DNA of 64,000 bases, taken from Leptasterias polaris. Taxonomy: Eukaryota; Echinodermata; Asteroidea; Forcipulatida; Asteriidae. Every line of letters starts with the position of its first letter. Position 1 is the stretch's first letter. Shown one piece after another: positions 1-13,475 of the stretch. Both the position numbers and the translations under genes were made by a program. The notes under the pieces were generated by a model. That model did not search any database. It was not told the origin of the DNA and was given only the letters and a program-made list of their open reading frames with translations. The stretch spans positions 1,494,501-1,558,500 of the forward strand of contig JAZGTN010000017.1 of assembly GCA_037783415.1 (NCBI GenBank). The letters run 5' to 3'.

Positions 1-212
1 TATAAATTAGCATAATGTATTGTTGACAACAAAACAATTTATGACCCTATCCTTTTAAAAAAAAATTGACAATCACTGGAAAAACTTCAAAAAGACATAA
101 ACAAAATTGGTACTCTGTACTGCTAGTCATATAAGATACTGTTTGTGTGAGTATGTGTGTGTGAGTAGGTAACCACATTCAAACCGGGGACCTATAACAA
201 AAGAGGACAATA

Positions 213-269
213 GGTCCACGGTTGCTATCACAAAGGAAAGCATTGTGGTCCACGGTTGCTATCACAAAG
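213..269 (+). repeat. 23-bp direct repeat, two copies
   Basis: The 23-bp sequence beginning ggtccacggttgc occurs at 213-235 and 247-269, with a partial third copy near 284. It lies in the intron of the first gene. The rest of 1-1085 shows nothing recognisable. Confidence 0.6.
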
Positions 270-1085
270 AGTTGAACAAAGGAGGGTCCACGATTGCAGG
301 TTGTTACACACTTGTGTGTGTGTGTACAGTTTGTTAGCGAGCAGGTTGACTGAGCACAAATCCCAAAATGTAATATCTCTTTGGAGACATTATTCATGAA
401 TCTGTGGAATGCAATTTGTTTAAACAAATGACCCTGAACAATTGTTATAGAAAACAATGTGTAGAAGACAAGGTTGTTACTCACATGGCACTGTAGTAGA
501 GGTTATTACATGTATTAACCCATTATAGCACAATCATTGCCTTACATGCATAAATGGATGTGATGCTGGGGTATGCCCCATCATTCTCCGTTCTCCTCAT
601 CAACTGTTTGTCTCACATAAACAAAGTATACACAATGAGCCCTTGAAGAGGGCTTTCCGGCAGTGTGAATATTATCGGATCCATCACATTTTGAGTTAGC
701 TACATTTTGGACATTTTACTCAATTGTGAAAATTTCGCCTAAAAATTAAGTTTTATCAAAGGACAGGTTAGGCATTGAGCCAGAAATTGAAAACAGAGTG
801 TTTAAACTTCATGTGAATCATGGAAAAACAAAGCTTTTATATTGCCCAATTCCTATTCCTGTAATGAAAAGATAAAGTACAGTGTAGTGTGCCCAAATTT
901 AAAATGGGTTGTTAGAAAAGACCCAGAAACTTTCTCTGGGTAATGTCGTGCCTTGGGTGGCATACATGTAGAATTAAGCCATTTACGATTTGAATAATGT
1001 ATCTATAGATTTTAATAGTGTCTGGTATATTGGCTTGCTTAGTCACAAGTGACCCCTTAAATTTGAATTCCTCAGACTAGAGCTA

Positions 1086-1232
1086 GTTGCTGTGGCACAT
1101 GGTTCGGGGCAAGCTTTTGCGAAGTTGCATAATGACTGCGAACACCCATAGGAAATTATGGCACAATGGAACCAGGCCCTTGCCCATCTGGAGGTTGCTG
1201 TACAAAAGCTTGCCCCAAACCACAGATGTAGC
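1086..1232. mobile_element. Short hairpin MITE in the last intron of the first gene
   Basis: The ends are imperfect inverted repeats of about 33 bp: gttgctgtggcacatggttc at the left is matched in reverse by the right end finishing in cacagatgtagcaac, both including caagcttttg/caaaagcttg. A diverged relative, including the flank near cttaaatttgaattcctcag, occurs at about 35525-35720. There is no coding capacity. Confidence 0.6.
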
Positions 1233-1322
1233 AACACTTTCTTTACTCTGGAAAATCCATAAAAGTCCCCTTTCACATCAATGAACCAGACATTATTTCA
1301 ACTTTGTTTATTTCTCATTCAG

Positions 1323-1557
1323 GTTTGACCATGATGTTCCGGGTGCACCTGTCCAGCCCATGAGTATTGCTCCTCCCCCCATGATCCCCATGGCCCAGAA
1401 CATCACCTGGGGCCAGGCGCCCATGCACCCGATGTACCCCCAGGTCATGACGTCACCGTACTATGCCCAGCCACACATGATGCAGATTGCGCAGAGGTCA
1501 GATATGACCATGATGCCTGACGGGTCACAGGTCACTGAGGAGAGGAGAGGTTACTGA
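1323..1557 (+). CDS. Terminal exon of an unrecognised Met/Pro-rich protein
   Basis: The exon follows an acceptor (ttctcattcag) at 1322. Its first G completes a split codon, then the frame reads FDHDVPGAPVQPMSIAPPPM and stays open to TGA at 1555-1557, about 77 residues. It is rich in Met, Pro, Gln and Tyr and ends in a charged tail, EERRGY. It is markedly more G+C-rich than its surroundings, and the third positions look coding. Such tails are common at the C-termini of RNA-binding or scaffold proteins, but no domain is present and I do not recognise the family. Upstream exons lie left of the window, so function cannot be given. That it is a real coding exon is well supported; the identity is open. 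Confidence 0.7.
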
Positions 1558-1825
1558 CCCGGCCCTCTAGGGGAGGGATGTAGGAATTGTTTCTTGCAAC
1601 AGGTAACTGTCTCTTAGAAGACTTTATTTTTGGGGGGTGGGAGGGGGTATTTTTCTTTCCCTGCACCTGGCCTTTATAAAAAAGGGAGTGGTCCCCCCCG
1701 TACAAGTCCCCTGAAACTGAGTTGTCCAAGAGCTACTGACATTGTGATTTTATCCAATAGAAGTTAGTCAGATATATTTACTATGGTTTCTTCAGCGACG
1801 AAACTAGGGCGAAAGTTTAGGGAGC

Positions 1826-3152
1826 ACACAAGCTATTAGCCAGCGATACGTCCGGGCGTCTTTTGGATGCCCTATTTTATTTTTGGACGCCCCGAAAAAC
1901 TGTCGGACGCCCTTGAAGACGCCCTGTTTTTTGTACATAATAAAAAAAATTACATCCGAATACCTGAAATTGTAAGCAAAACGAACGCAAATCCAAAACT
2001 ATTACTACCTGCCAGCTGCAGTGAAGGTAATTTTATGCAAGATACAATCAATTTATCTTAAATATACTGATCGCCCATTCATTGTTTACCGACAAAGGGA
2101 TCAAATTTAACATCAGACAGTGCCCCCGACTAGTGGGAAGGCTTGAACAACCTGCAAAGGCTTTAGAAACTATAGCGGTGAAACGCCACGCAGTAGACAA
2201 GTTTACAAAATACATGTACATGTACATGTATGTCGACGTAAAAAGCGTTGTGTATGTGTATGTATATGTACATGTCGTGTACCTACCAGGGTTGTGTGTG
2301 ATAGATCGGCAGCACTCGAGACACACGTGTTGTAGACTTGATTTCAAGTCTGAGATAAGGGTTATTTTTCTGCATCAGCCACACAAAATCCCCCCGCAGA
2401 TTGGCTATCACGCGCTCTAACTCGTAGGTTAAAGACGGAGGTTAATCCACAAGAGGGCGCTATTTCAGGCAATGCAGGTAGACTAAAAACCACGAGCACA
2501 GACTTGGAACCAAGTCTAGGCACGTCATTCCCGCTCTTTTCTGGCTGCCGCAACCTTTCAGTGCATATTAATGTATGCAGAACATCGCACATGCGCAGTG
2601 TATGAGTCAAAACGTGCGTGTCTGTTTGTATGTGTGAACCTCCCACCATGAGTATGGGTAATGCAGGTTTAATAAAGAATGCTCACTGCACACCGTATTG
2701 AAGGACAGTACTTCTTAAATGCTCACCTCCCTCACTATCAAACTATCCCTCGTAGTGGTACACTGTAAATGTACATGATGTACATGTACATTGAAATGTT
2801 AACGATTGTTCCGTATATAATTCGCGGGCTATTTGTAGAATACCGCAACTCGACTTTTGTACGGGGGAAATCGATATGAAAAAGTCGTGACCCCGCCCAA
2901 ACTTTAAAAATAATAATAACACTGCGCGAAATACTACGATTCTTAGGGCTGTACGGTGCTGATTTCATTTTTTTAAACCCTTTAACCAGCCCAGACCCAA
3001 AGCATACGTGGAGTACACAGTAAATGCAATAATAGTTCTGTGGTACATGCTTGCTGAAAATTTACCCCAACAATTTGGACGCCCTGTTTTTCAATCCAGT
3101 CAAATTTGGACACCCTATTTTCAAATCTTGGCTAAAAGCTTGGGAGCACAGG
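1826..3152. mobile_element. Degenerate TIR element in the downstream region of the first gene
   Basis: The ends carry aagctattagcca on the left and tggctaaaagctt on the right, preceded and followed by gggagcac-type sequence. Both ends are rich in a 'ggacgccct' motif (1852-1925 and 3077-3110). The interior contains a tacatg palindromic microsatellite (about 2212-2270) and no intact ORF. It may lie in the 3' UTR of the first gene. An aataaa signal occurs at 2669. Confidence 0.45.
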
Positions 3153-3446
3153 AGGGTGCGCCATTTTTTTCAGGGGGGGGGGGGCACTTTTGGCAAATTA
3201 AAACTGTAGGTTTTATTTCCATTTTTCTTAAGCCCCTATTCAGAGCTCTCTTTAACTGTTTTTTATAAGATAACCTGACGTGGAGGTAAAAACAAATACA
3301 TTGTCAGAGTTTAAATAGAAAAATAAAATTAAAAACATTGAAGTAACTACATAAAACTCTGATAGTTTTTAATCTCAAAAGTACAGATTTCAAATGGGGG
3401 TGGGGGCACTTGCTAAAATATGTGGTGGGCGGACATCGATTGGGGG

Positions 3447-3770
3447 CATGACGGTGTAACAGCAATAGTATATAAATGATACCCTTCCAGTTCAAAAACA
3501 TACAAAAACATCTAATGGTGTCACATTTCAAATAAATAGGTCTCTACATTCTGGTACGGGGAATGTTTACTTCGTTTGGGAATTTCCATGATATTCAATC
3601 GCATTGGCGTTGAATTTAAATTTTTGATAATTGAAAAATTCCTTTGTGGAATGTACAGATGCATTTATTGTTGACATTTAATGTCATCGGACTCATCATG
3701 TTTCAAACTTTGCTCTGAACATGCTGAAAGAGTATTAAACTAAAATTACATTCTACACCATTTTAACATG
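3447..3770 (+). repeat. Partial copy of the fold-back repeat seen in makorin intron 4
   Basis: Phrases such as 'acccttccagt', 'aaaacatct', 'ggtacggggaatgttt', 'cctttgtggaatgtacagat' and 'catgtttcaaactttgctc' recur in the same order in the arms and centre of the fold-back element at 23115-23740. The copy is diverged and non-coding. Confidence 0.5.
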
Positions 3771-4113
3771 AGGTAAGCAGGGATGTGATTTATCTGTTTT
3801 TAACCGGAAATCTGGGGTTTTGTGCCTTCCATAAAAAGAAATCCGGGTTTTGTTTTTGCCCCCTCCCCAAAATTGAAGATAAAACCATATATAACGCCCC
3901 AGATTGCAGAGTGGGGCTTTTAAAACCAAAGATAAATGTAATTAGTGGGCTTTGTGCTTGCAAGTTTTCGAGCTCGCAAGCTTTCGTGCTTTGCGCTCAG
4001 AGTTCAGGTTTTTTTTCAACAGCCTATCACAATCCTGGGTAAGAGACTTGTATTTTTCATAAGGACTATATCTATAAGAAGAAAAAAATGCGTCACAAAG
4101 GTGAAGTTGACCT

Positions 4114-4490
4114 TAAAGGCACTGAACATGTTTGGTAATTATCAAAGACCAGTATTGTCACTCGGTGTATCCCAACATATGCTTAAAATAACAAACCTGT
4201 GAAAATTTGGGCTGAATCGGTCGTCGAAGTTGCAAGAAAATAAAGAAAGAAAAAACACCCTTGTTGCACAATTTTGTGTGCTTTCAGATGCTAATAAAAG
4301 GCTTCATGCATGAAGTCTTTTATTATTTTAGTGAGAAGTCACCTTTTTCTCAAAAACTACGTTACTTCAGAGGGAGTCGTTTCTCACAATGTTTTATACT
4401 ATCAACAGCTCTCCTTTGCTGGTTACCAAGTAAGTTTTTATGCTAATATATTTTTTGAGTAATAACCAAACGTGTTCAGTGCCTTTAAAG
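4114..4490. mobile_element. MITE with ~27-bp terminal inverted repeats
   Basis: The left end, ttaaaggcactgaacatgtt followed by tggtaatta, pairs with the right end, taaccaaacgtgttcagtgc followed by ctttaa. The body has no ORF. Related copies or pieces occur at 25022-25405, 26030-26095, 28842-29140 and 58550-58945, where the ends have drifted to 'aaggcaaggtatacctt' and 'accaaacgtatac'. Confidence 0.7.
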
Positions 4491-7400
4491 CCCTTCTTCA
4501 AATTTCTTTTTGAAAATTGTTTACCTTTTAGGGTTTTTATGTTCTCCTTGCAGATTGTTTGATGCACACCCATGTACCATAGAGCAGGACTGAAGGCACC
4601 CAGGTCTACAAACGCTGGGAGTCTATCCTTCAATTGTCAAACCCCCCCGAACTTGTGTTAGCTGGTCCTTCTCTTGTTAGACTAATGATTACAAATCGAT
4701 TCTGTTTCCTTTTTACACCTGTGTGGATTCACGTACCGTGTCGTATTAACTATTCTAGCTTTTAGACAGCGACCCTTTTTAAATAAGTTTATAATCGGCG
4801 ATGTCAGAGACTGCTATGAAACATGAAATCCTATCGATAAAAGTTGAGTTATTTTTGCTTTATCCCTTGAATGTTGCATCAGTTTAGGCAACCTTTTTGT
4901 CAAATATACGAAGGAGTAACACCAAACCTTGATATTCATGTTTCATGGGAGTTCCTGGTCTTGTTTTCTGTCCTGTTCTTGATACATACATGAAAGCGTG
5001 CGCACTTCTGAACGAGAGATGTCTGAAAGGATGCTGACGACGCACCGATTCCGTGATCAGCAAAGAAAGGCCTCCCCCATCAAGGCGTCCGTCACAAAAT
5101 CTGAGGGTATAACATAATAGGCCAGCCCTCCATGTGTCATGTGATTGAAATGTGATCTTCTGTTCTCATAGGAACTTGTATTGCTTTTGTTTTGAAAATG
5201 ATATAACCATCTTAATAGTGCACAAACAACTGATGGTTTACTGGAAGAGAATTTTAAGGTGTATTTTTTCCCAAGGAGTCTTTTCGTGGCTCATGGGATA
5301 TCGTGTCATGAATGTGTTTTGCGTTAATATACCAAACTTTCTTGTGTGGAGTTAAATTTTAAACAAATAAGGGGGCAGTGATAACGATGTGTTTTTATGT
5401 CTCTGTAATGTGTACTTTGAAAGCTCAAGTTCGATCTGTCTGCACTCATCTTTTTATCTGATCAGACAGATGCATCTTTACACAAGACGATCAAACTTGA
5501 GAGAAAAATAGATTTTTATTTTTTATTTTATTTTTTTTCGGAGCAGAGGGACACACACAAATCTACAATTCCCTTATGAAGCAACTTAAAAAGTTGGCTT
5601 TTAGAAGATGAGGGGATCTACTCTTCCTTGCCTTAACTATTTATAAACATGTACCTGTGATGTTTTTTGGATGCAACGTGGTTAGATTAGGCTGTTCATA
5701 TTCCAAATTAGAAGGGAAGGGAGGTATTGACTCTCAACATTTTGTCCTCGTCTTTAGAGAAGGGTTATTTTTCTCTCTTGATTCTTTCGATATTGAAGTG
5801 AAGTGCTTTGTAAACATCCGCTCCACATGCATCCTATGAAGGGAACTCTACTTCACAAGTAGCAGTGGCATTTTGAAAAACTAGTAAGCTTCGTTTGTGG
5901 CCCGAAAGAGTAATACTCACTGGATTTTTTTGGTCTGATTTTTATGCATATTTTGGGGGTAGATTGAACACACTTTTTACGTTCTCGACACAGTTCACCT
6001 TAAAAACTAAATACAACACCACTAGGAAAATTCTGTAGAATATTTGGCTAAATTGTTCTTTATCTCCAAGTTTTTACTTCTAATTCAACATTTTGTACAC
6101 AGCCTTTAAGGAATCCCTATGTAAGGTTGTGTATGTGACGATCTTGTACAAGTGTCAAACTTTGCCCTTAAAAAAGAAAAGTGGATTGGATAATTGTTTC
6201 AAATGAAATCAGAAAACTAGGGCATTTGTTTATTTCGCCGGTCATCAGCAAACATTGTTATTGAAAGGAGAAGTATAAGCTGAGTTTACTCTCAAATGCT
6301 GATACTGTTGTTGGTTTGATCCCAAAGAAAGTTTTATTTTATTTGTAATAATTTATTGTCATTTGTCGTGTTTGTTTTCTTTTTTCGTTTTTTGAGGATA
6401 TGGTGTATTCAAGATCATGGTAATCTAGAAGAAAAATTGTCTACCTTTTTAATCAACATTTCTTAAGTCTTACTTGTTCTGACTATGTGGAAATTTACTA
6501 ACTTTTGAGTGCTTCATGCTTACATTTGTTTTAAAGTTTATTATAAAAAGAAGAAGATAATTATTTTATTTTTTCCTACTGATGTCTTCGTGTTATTGAT
6601 TTCCCGAAAGGTGATGTCACAGTTCAGTGTCAAAGGTCAATACTGTCTTTAATGACCAATGGGGGAACATCTGTGGTTAATCCTAGTGTTAGCTCTCCAT
6701 TGAGGGTTGAAAACGAGGTTGGAGGGTTGTTGTGGTTTTTTTCCCTAGGGGCAAAGTAAATTGCAGTGTACAGTGTTTAGTCTAACCAAGTATTTTGTAC
6801 CTTTGTGTGTAGATGGTGACTTGTAGTGACAGTAGAGTAGAGATCTTTAGTGTTATTTTTATTCACAGCCAGGTTCTTCCGACTGTAAAGATGATGTATG
6901 TATGTAACAATTTAGAGATTCCATGAAATCCTTGTCTTGTGTGGGAAGATTGTTTATCAAAGTATTTCGTGCTGAGGTCGGATGTGGGGCCGGCAAAGGA
7001 TTTCAGTTTTAAGAGAGAAAACCTTCACACCAGGTTTGTGTTTAACGGTATTGTTTGAGTTTTCATTGTTCAGATTTTAACTAGTTGAGGATTATTGAAC
7101 TATAATATGCACATTAGTTTAATTAGATTTATGAATATATACATATCAATTAGCAGCTTTCTCTCATGAATATGCATCAAGAATATTATTAATTTATATT
7201 TTGTGAGGTTTTGTCAACAAGTGATTTTGTTTCTTTTTTCTGCGACTTGAGTAAGTGACCTGAATGTATTATTATGTAAAGTTTGAAACACAATGTGTAC
7301 CTAATTTTGTTAGTATTAGATAACCCGTACTGTGCACATCCCCTAGAGGGCGCTGTCCTGATTTGTTAGTTAAATTATGAAGACTAAAGAGCCATTATGC

Positions 7401-7566
7401 ATTGGTGTCTGGTAACCACAGATTAACTAACCAACAAGTTCACTTTAAAGTGAAACTTGGGTGGACCCCTTTAGAGGAAGAACAACCGAGTTAATGATTC
7501 GTATGGTAGGGTTCAAAGGTCAAACATGCTGTTACAGAAGGTGTAGACATTTGCTGTGTTAAATCT
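4491..7566. other. A+T-rich non-coding stretch
   Basis: I see no exon, RNA gene or dated repeat here, apart from short homopolymer runs (for example 5515-5537). The stretch could be part of a long 3' UTR of the first gene. Transcript data would be needed to place the poly(A) site. Confidence 0.5.
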
Positions 7567-7770
7567 GGGCTTAATTTCATAGAGCTGCTTCACCAGAAAA
7601 GATTGCATAACAACTTCCTGCTTAGTAAAACAAAAATGAGCAGGCTACCAGTCACAGATGGTACATTCGTGTTTTGGCTTCTAGCCTAATTCTGATAGTG
7701 GTGTTGTAGGCATAATTATTGTTTTACTGTGCTACTTTTTGTGCTTAAGCAGCTCTATGAAATGTGGCCC
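7567..7770. mobile_element. MITE of the 'tttcatagagctgctta' family
   Basis: The left end (atttcatagagctgcttc) is matched in reverse by the right end (cttaagcagctctatgaaat), leaving about 205 bp with no ORF. The family has further copies at 8752-8994, 13299-13475, 24767-24963, 47693-47935 and 51904-52097, and half copies near 42495 and 43915-43985. Confidence 0.7.
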
Positions 7771-8751
7771 ATTTCTTCATCAGAATCAAGGGCTATGTTT
7801 ACAAAAAAACAAAAAAAATGGAAATTTGTCGGTAGTTTCTTACCATTTTGGAGGGAAATACAAACATGTACAATATATTATCAATTTATCACTGTGTGCA
7901 ATTAATGTGTCCTTCAAAACAATGTATCGGTCAGAATAACATGTCACTGTCATTGATACAGTTCAGGCACAGTTCTAGTTGGCCATTTGGTCACCGTGTA
8001 CGCACCATTCACTTCACAGACCCTTTGACTTGGAGGCCATCAGCTCAGCAGTCTTGAAGCAAGTTTTACTTTTAGACAGACTTATAATTTTGCAAATGAC
8101 CTGCAGAATTTTGAACCAAGCTTTTGGGGATCAGCAGCAAAATGTATGTGGTCAAACTTTGCTCGCTGTTGGCGTCCTCAACATTTTAAAACCAGTCAGT
8201 AACCGTCACATTGTGACACGTTGCCTATAGTATCCATACAGTGTGGACTCCCAAAATAAATTGGGAGTGTCTCAAAAGTGGGGCGCTTTCTAGGCGCAAA
8301 AAAACACCCCGTTCCTTTGGCCACATGCCACCAATCCATTGGACCACCAGAACGTTCGGTTGGATCGCATCATTGTGCTGGAGTAAGGGAGCAATGCTAC
8401 GCGAGTCAATACGCGTATTAGTATGGTTCCAATGCAACGTTCCGGCGGTCTAAGGATTCGGTCCATAAGCACACGCTAGAATACTTATTCGATCCAATTA
8501 GAACGTTCCTACCGTTGCAATTGAGGCTCCCTTATGCGAACAACCTGTCCAAAGGTGCCTTTGCGCTTTGCTGTTGTAGTGCGATGTTATGGGTGTTTGT
8601 CCAAAGAATATAGATACATGTTATAGATTTAACTTAGCATTCTTTTACTTCATATACTTATATGCAGACCATTGTTATTTCACGTAAATGAGCACTTGAT
8701 GGATGTATATAGTTCTTTATAAAAGAAAATGAGGATCTATATGACCTGGGG

Positions 8752-8994
8752 CCAATTTCATAGAGCTGCTTAAGCACAAAATTTGCTTAAGCACGAAAAA
8801 AGCTTGCTTATTATACTCGTGTTATTGGCCAAAACTCCAAGCGATGTACATTGCTCGTGACTTGTATTTAGCTGTTGTTTAGTTAGCATAACAATCGAGT
8901 GGAGTATTGGCCGGTAATCTGGTTTTACTAAGCAAGGTTTTTTGGTGCTTAAGCAAATTTTGTGCTTAAGCAGAGCCTTGAAATTGGGCCCTGT
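8752..8994 (+). mobile_element. MITE of the 'tttcatagagctgctta' family, long-TIR subtype
   Basis: The inverted ends extend beyond 50 bp: caatttcatagagctgctta then agcacaaaatttgcttaagcac on the left, and the mirror image on the right ending tgaaattgggccc. The copy at 47693-47935 is the same subtype in the opposite orientation and matches across the whole interior. Confidence 0.85.
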
Positions 8995-11054
8995 TATTTT
9001 CTCTCTATCTCTCTCTCTTTCCTCACTGATAGTTTTAAAAAAGAGGATTTTTTTTTGTCTTAATCAGTAAGAAAGATTGATGGACTGAACCTGTATCCGG
9101 AGTAAAACTTTAAAATGTAACCACAGAATTTCTTGGGTATGGAGTATTGACAACAAGTTTGTTGCTGTGCTTTTTCACTGATATTGTTACAATATGTATA
9201 CTCAGTGCATCCAAGTCAAGCAAGAGAATAATGCAAAGGAAGCGGGTCGATTTCAAACCCAATGAGCTTGTTGTGGTTTTTTTCCTATTTTTTTAGTCCT
9301 CTCGGTTTGGGTGTTTTTAGGATTGTCTGAACCCATGATGAAGGCATACACAAATCCCAACATGAAAAAAACCATAGAAAAGTGTACTTGGTAAAATAAA
9401 AATGCTGACTTTGAAGTGTGAGTTATAAACCTGTGATGGTGGACACAGCTGACAGTCTCCTGATCATGTCATGTCTTCAGGTTTTCTCACCCAAAATGGT
9501 TTCAAAGCAGATTAAGGCTTTTAAGTTTCCATAGGAATCTAATGATGAGATAGATGCTTTGAGATATTTTGTTGAGACAATGCATTGATTGAGAAAGTTA
9601 ATAGTTTTGGGCTGATTTTATTATGGCTATAATCAGGTAATGATGTTATCGTCAAGAAATTGTGCAAATTCTGCATAAACACATGTCCGTCTTTTGTAGT
9701 ACTTTTTGTTGTTGTATTGATTCCTTCTTATATTCCTTCTATTGGATGAGATGTCGACTTCCTGATTATCGTTTATCCAATTGCGTCGCTATTAAATTAC
9801 ACCATTGTGAAATGTGATCTTTTGACTAGTTTTGTGGCGGTATGATTTGTGCAGTCACCATCTCACTTGTGTTTTGTCATTCAATCTTTTGAACCAGCTA
9901 GGGATGTATTTCAAAATGACTGCATTGACTAGTAATCAATATTCATAGATGAATTATGCATTATATGAATAAATTTCCACTGATCATTAATACATCATTA
10001 ACTGACCCATTTCACAAAGCGCACACACTTACACAAGCATAACTTGTCCCGGCATTTTGGAGTCAAAATTTATGCAAAGGAATTGACTCCCCAAAACAGC
10101 GGAAATGGTAGACGCACATTGTGTGGAGGTGTGTTCTGCCTCATGCAGCGGGTCAATAGAGAAGAAAGCTCTCATGTTCTATACTTGGGTGAATTATCAT
10201 TATGGTTATTACAGTGTAAATAGCACTCCGCATGAATGACGTAACTTTTGCTCAAAAAAAACCCTATGTCAGACAAACATTTACTAGCTCTCAAGCAATC
10301 ACCATGCCGGCACGCCAGACCACAGTAGTACAGTCAAGACACATGCAAGCAAAAATGAAGCTTGGACTTGTACGCGCACGTAGATTAAGTGAATTTTGAC
10401 ACATGTCGTACTGAGCTTAGCATTATTGCGAAGTGCTATTAAGTGGCGTTTACTTTTTGAAATTTTACTTCATCATTGATTTACATCATTTCAATATTGT
10501 ATGGAGCAAATGGTTATCTGTATTCTTGCAAATATGTTTTCTATTTCTTCACATGATGCTCAGTGGTTCAGGTTTTATATGGACAGTGAATGAACCAAAA
10601 CATCTTTTGAAAAAAGTGCTTTGATACCGGAACATTGGCATTCATTTTCTCACCGCTTTTTCTTGCTATCACTTTTCACGATGGAGTAGTCTTAGTGTTT
10701 TCTTCAGTTCATCTAAACATAGCAAGGTCAGACAGAAAATTGACCTGCCCCAGTGAATGAATGAAGAATCAATGATATACATTGTCAATTGGGATTATAA
10801 TGCTCTGTGGTTGAGAGTAGATGGCAATACAGTGAAGGCAAACATTAGAACTTGTTGCTTTTATTAGTTTGATGTCGGTGGTCAGTGGGCTGTGAATGGC
10901 TACTCCATATCACAACCACAGAGCAAGAAAACACTGTCCTTCTTGGCCTTGTTCCATGACTTGCATTCACACAAATCATCAGAGTAAATAATTATTTAAA
11001 AGGTACCAGTTTGTCTTTGGTGTGGTTTTCTATTTTCAAAACCACAGTCTTTGG
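8995..11054. other. Non-coding stretch, nothing recognised
   Basis: The stretch has a short CT-rich microsatellite at 8999-9021 and otherwise unstructured A+T-rich sequence. No exon with splice-site support was found on either strand. Confidence 0.5.
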
Positions 11055-11338
11055 CTGTGTCCGAATTGATGGCTACAGCTACCACTATGGCTAGATTTTT
11101 GCATTTCTATAGCGTGTCATAGCCAAGCAGTCTAGTGCACCGAATTCAAGTTGTGGTGGCCAAGTCATCACAATGTGGGTTTGAATCTCAGTCCCAGCAC
11201 TTGTGTCCTTGAGCAAGACACTTAACTATAATTGCTCCTCGGCATTTATCCTAATTATGGACTCTGCCGAGTAACAAAGTTGAAGTAGAAGTAGAAACAC
11301 CCTTAGTAACGATCGTAGCCGTAGCTGCAGCTGCCAAT
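11055..11338 (+). mobile_element. TIR element with a tRNA-derived SINE fragment inside
   Basis: The ends tccgaattgatggctacagc (left, about 11058) and cgtagccgtagctgcagctg then ccaattcaga (right, 11308-11332) are imperfect inverted repeats. From about 11113 to 11260 the interior is a SINE head: 'gtgtcatagccaagcag', then 'gtttgaatctcagtcc' and the conserved 'acttgtgtccttgagcaaga'. Confidence 0.5.
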
Positions 11339-12863
11339 TCAGATACGCATGTGCTGTTGCTTGGCTTGTGTGAAGCCCTGTAAGAAGTGTATACATTTGC
11401 TAAATAACTGAAGGATCAAAATGCAAAGCCCATGCTGTGGTTTCGAAAAAGTGTCTGAGTTTTCTTTTGACTTGTTGATTGACTAATGGAAAAGATTTTT
11501 CTTGGAAATGCTTACAGTTTGGTTCATTTTATTGGTTTTCAACCAATGGAATTCCACACTCTTTTATGCATTATTAATCTTGTATGATTTCATTGTGTGT
11601 TTTGGTTAATTGTATGTTTCTGTTGTTATTATGTGTTTGTTTATGTTGGGTGTTGGTTTAGTTAACTTTATTGTTTGTATTGTTAGGTTTGAAACCTTGA
11701 GCTGGCGTTTTCGTTTTGTTTTGTTTTTTGCCCGTGGCTTTATGTCTTGTTTTTTTTTTTTCGGTTGATAGGTCTTTAATTTGCTTGAACAAACTATTTG
11801 ATCGTGGATGAGTGAATTGAAAGTAAAATGTTTTGTTTGTCATTTGCAGGGATCAATGCAATGTTTTTAAACCTTTGAACAAAGACAATATGAACATGTG
11901 TATTAGTTTGGTATTGCCGTATGTCCATCTGCCCATCTGCCCAAAAGGCAATCTCTGTAAATAGTTGTGATTTCTTTTATAATAATTTTTCTGATTTGAT
12001 TTGATGTGAGTTAATTTGGTTGTGCCGTCTATGTGCTGTGTGTCTCTAATTTTTTTTATTTCTATCACTTTTTTTGACTCACTGCAAAATGAAGTACATG
12101 ATTTACCTTTTGTAGTTAATAAAACACTTCATAAATATTGATTATTCAAATCGGTCAATAATATCAAAACCTTGTACTGTAATAATTAGGATATTTTTTT
12201 TAACTAAACTGGTTTCACAAGGTAATGGTAGATTTTAGCTTACTAACACCACATTCAGTTGTTAATTCTTGTCCACAAACGAACCATTGTTAGCCATCTA
12301 GTGTTCAAATTCATTTCGCAACTGATCATGTTTGTCTAGCCATTGTTTAATGATGTAACACATGGACTGTGATTAATTATGATATCATTATCAGGAGAAA
12401 TCTTCTCTGAAACTGCCTGTTGTTTCTTTAAAACAAAATGTCGATAAATTCCTCCTTTTTTTTCTTCTTTTTCTTTCCCTTCAAAAAGTATAGTATATAC
12501 CTATTGATTGTTTTCACCCCCTACAAAAACATTCATTGTACCAGTGTAATAGTTGCCATGGTGTTTTTGGAATGAGTAAAAGGAAATGCGTATTGTTGTG
12601 TCCATCTACTCTGACATCTTGTGTGAATGGCGTCATTTTCATTAAGTTGCGTCTGTTACTGTTCAGTTGTTAGCCATCGGTTATTCTTTGAGGGCCTGGC
12701 CCTTAGAGGGGTAAAACTGTAATTGACATTTTCCCAGTCGGCACAAGGTTCACGTCTCCATAATTTGTCTGGGGTTGTTTGTTTTTCTCTTCAGTTTTCA
12801 GGATTTTTCCTCACTTGATTTCAGGATTTATATTCTATTAATTTCCCTTCATTGTGTCTTCTT
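11339..12863. other. T-rich non-coding stretch
   Basis: The + strand is rich in T and TG, with runs such as 11748-11760. I found no credible exon or repeat boundary. Confidence 0.45.
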
Positions 12864-13236
12864 AAAGGGACACAATGCTATTGTATTGGGGCGCTTTGTG
12901 CTATAAAAACGTTTGTTATCAAAATGCATATGATTGGAAAGATGTTTTAAAAGTACAATTATTATGGTGGTTTACTCAAACATCCCTCAAAATTGTGTGG
13001 GTTTCCTATTACTATGTGAGCTAACATGGTCCATAATTTTGTGGAGTCAACAATTTGGTTCTGCAAAATGGCGGACTGTGTTAGTTCACAAAGTAAAAGG
13101 ACAACCAAACAGTTTTGAGTGATATTTATGAGTCATAGGCCTACTCCACTTTTAAATCTTTCCAATCAAATTTATTTCATAACAAATGCTTTTTATAGCC
13201 CAAAGCGCCCAATCTGAAGGCAATGTGTCCCTTAAA
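12864..13236. mobile_element. MITE with ~70-bp terminal inverted repeats
   Basis: The left end, ttaaagggacacaatgctat, reads on through ggggcgctttgtgctataaaaacgtttgttatc. The right end is its mirror, finishing gcaatgtgtcccttaa. The two ttaa ends are consistent with a TTAA-type target. There is no ORF of note inside. Confidence 0.75.
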
Positions 13237-13298
13237 GTGCACAACATGAAAAACAAGACCAAAACCCCCACCAAACAACCCTTAATATAGGACCACTC

Positions 13299-13475
13299 AT
13301 CTGGGCGCAATTTCATAGAGCTGCTTAAAGCAGCAAACATTGCTTCATGATCTTGTGCTTATATTATCAAAAATTAGCATTATACAACAAGTCACAAAAT
13401 GAATGGTATTTTGGGTGGTAACCTTATTCTGGTCAGCATAATTTTGCTGTGCTAGCTACTTTTTGCTCTATAAAT
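13299..13475. mobile_element. Diverged MITE of the 'tttcatagagctgctta' family
   Basis: The left end gcaatttcatagagctgctt is well kept. The right end (gctactttttgctctataaatggggg) is decayed. The interior phrase 'ttggtaaccttattctggt' is shared in type with the copy at 51904-52097. Confidence 0.55.
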
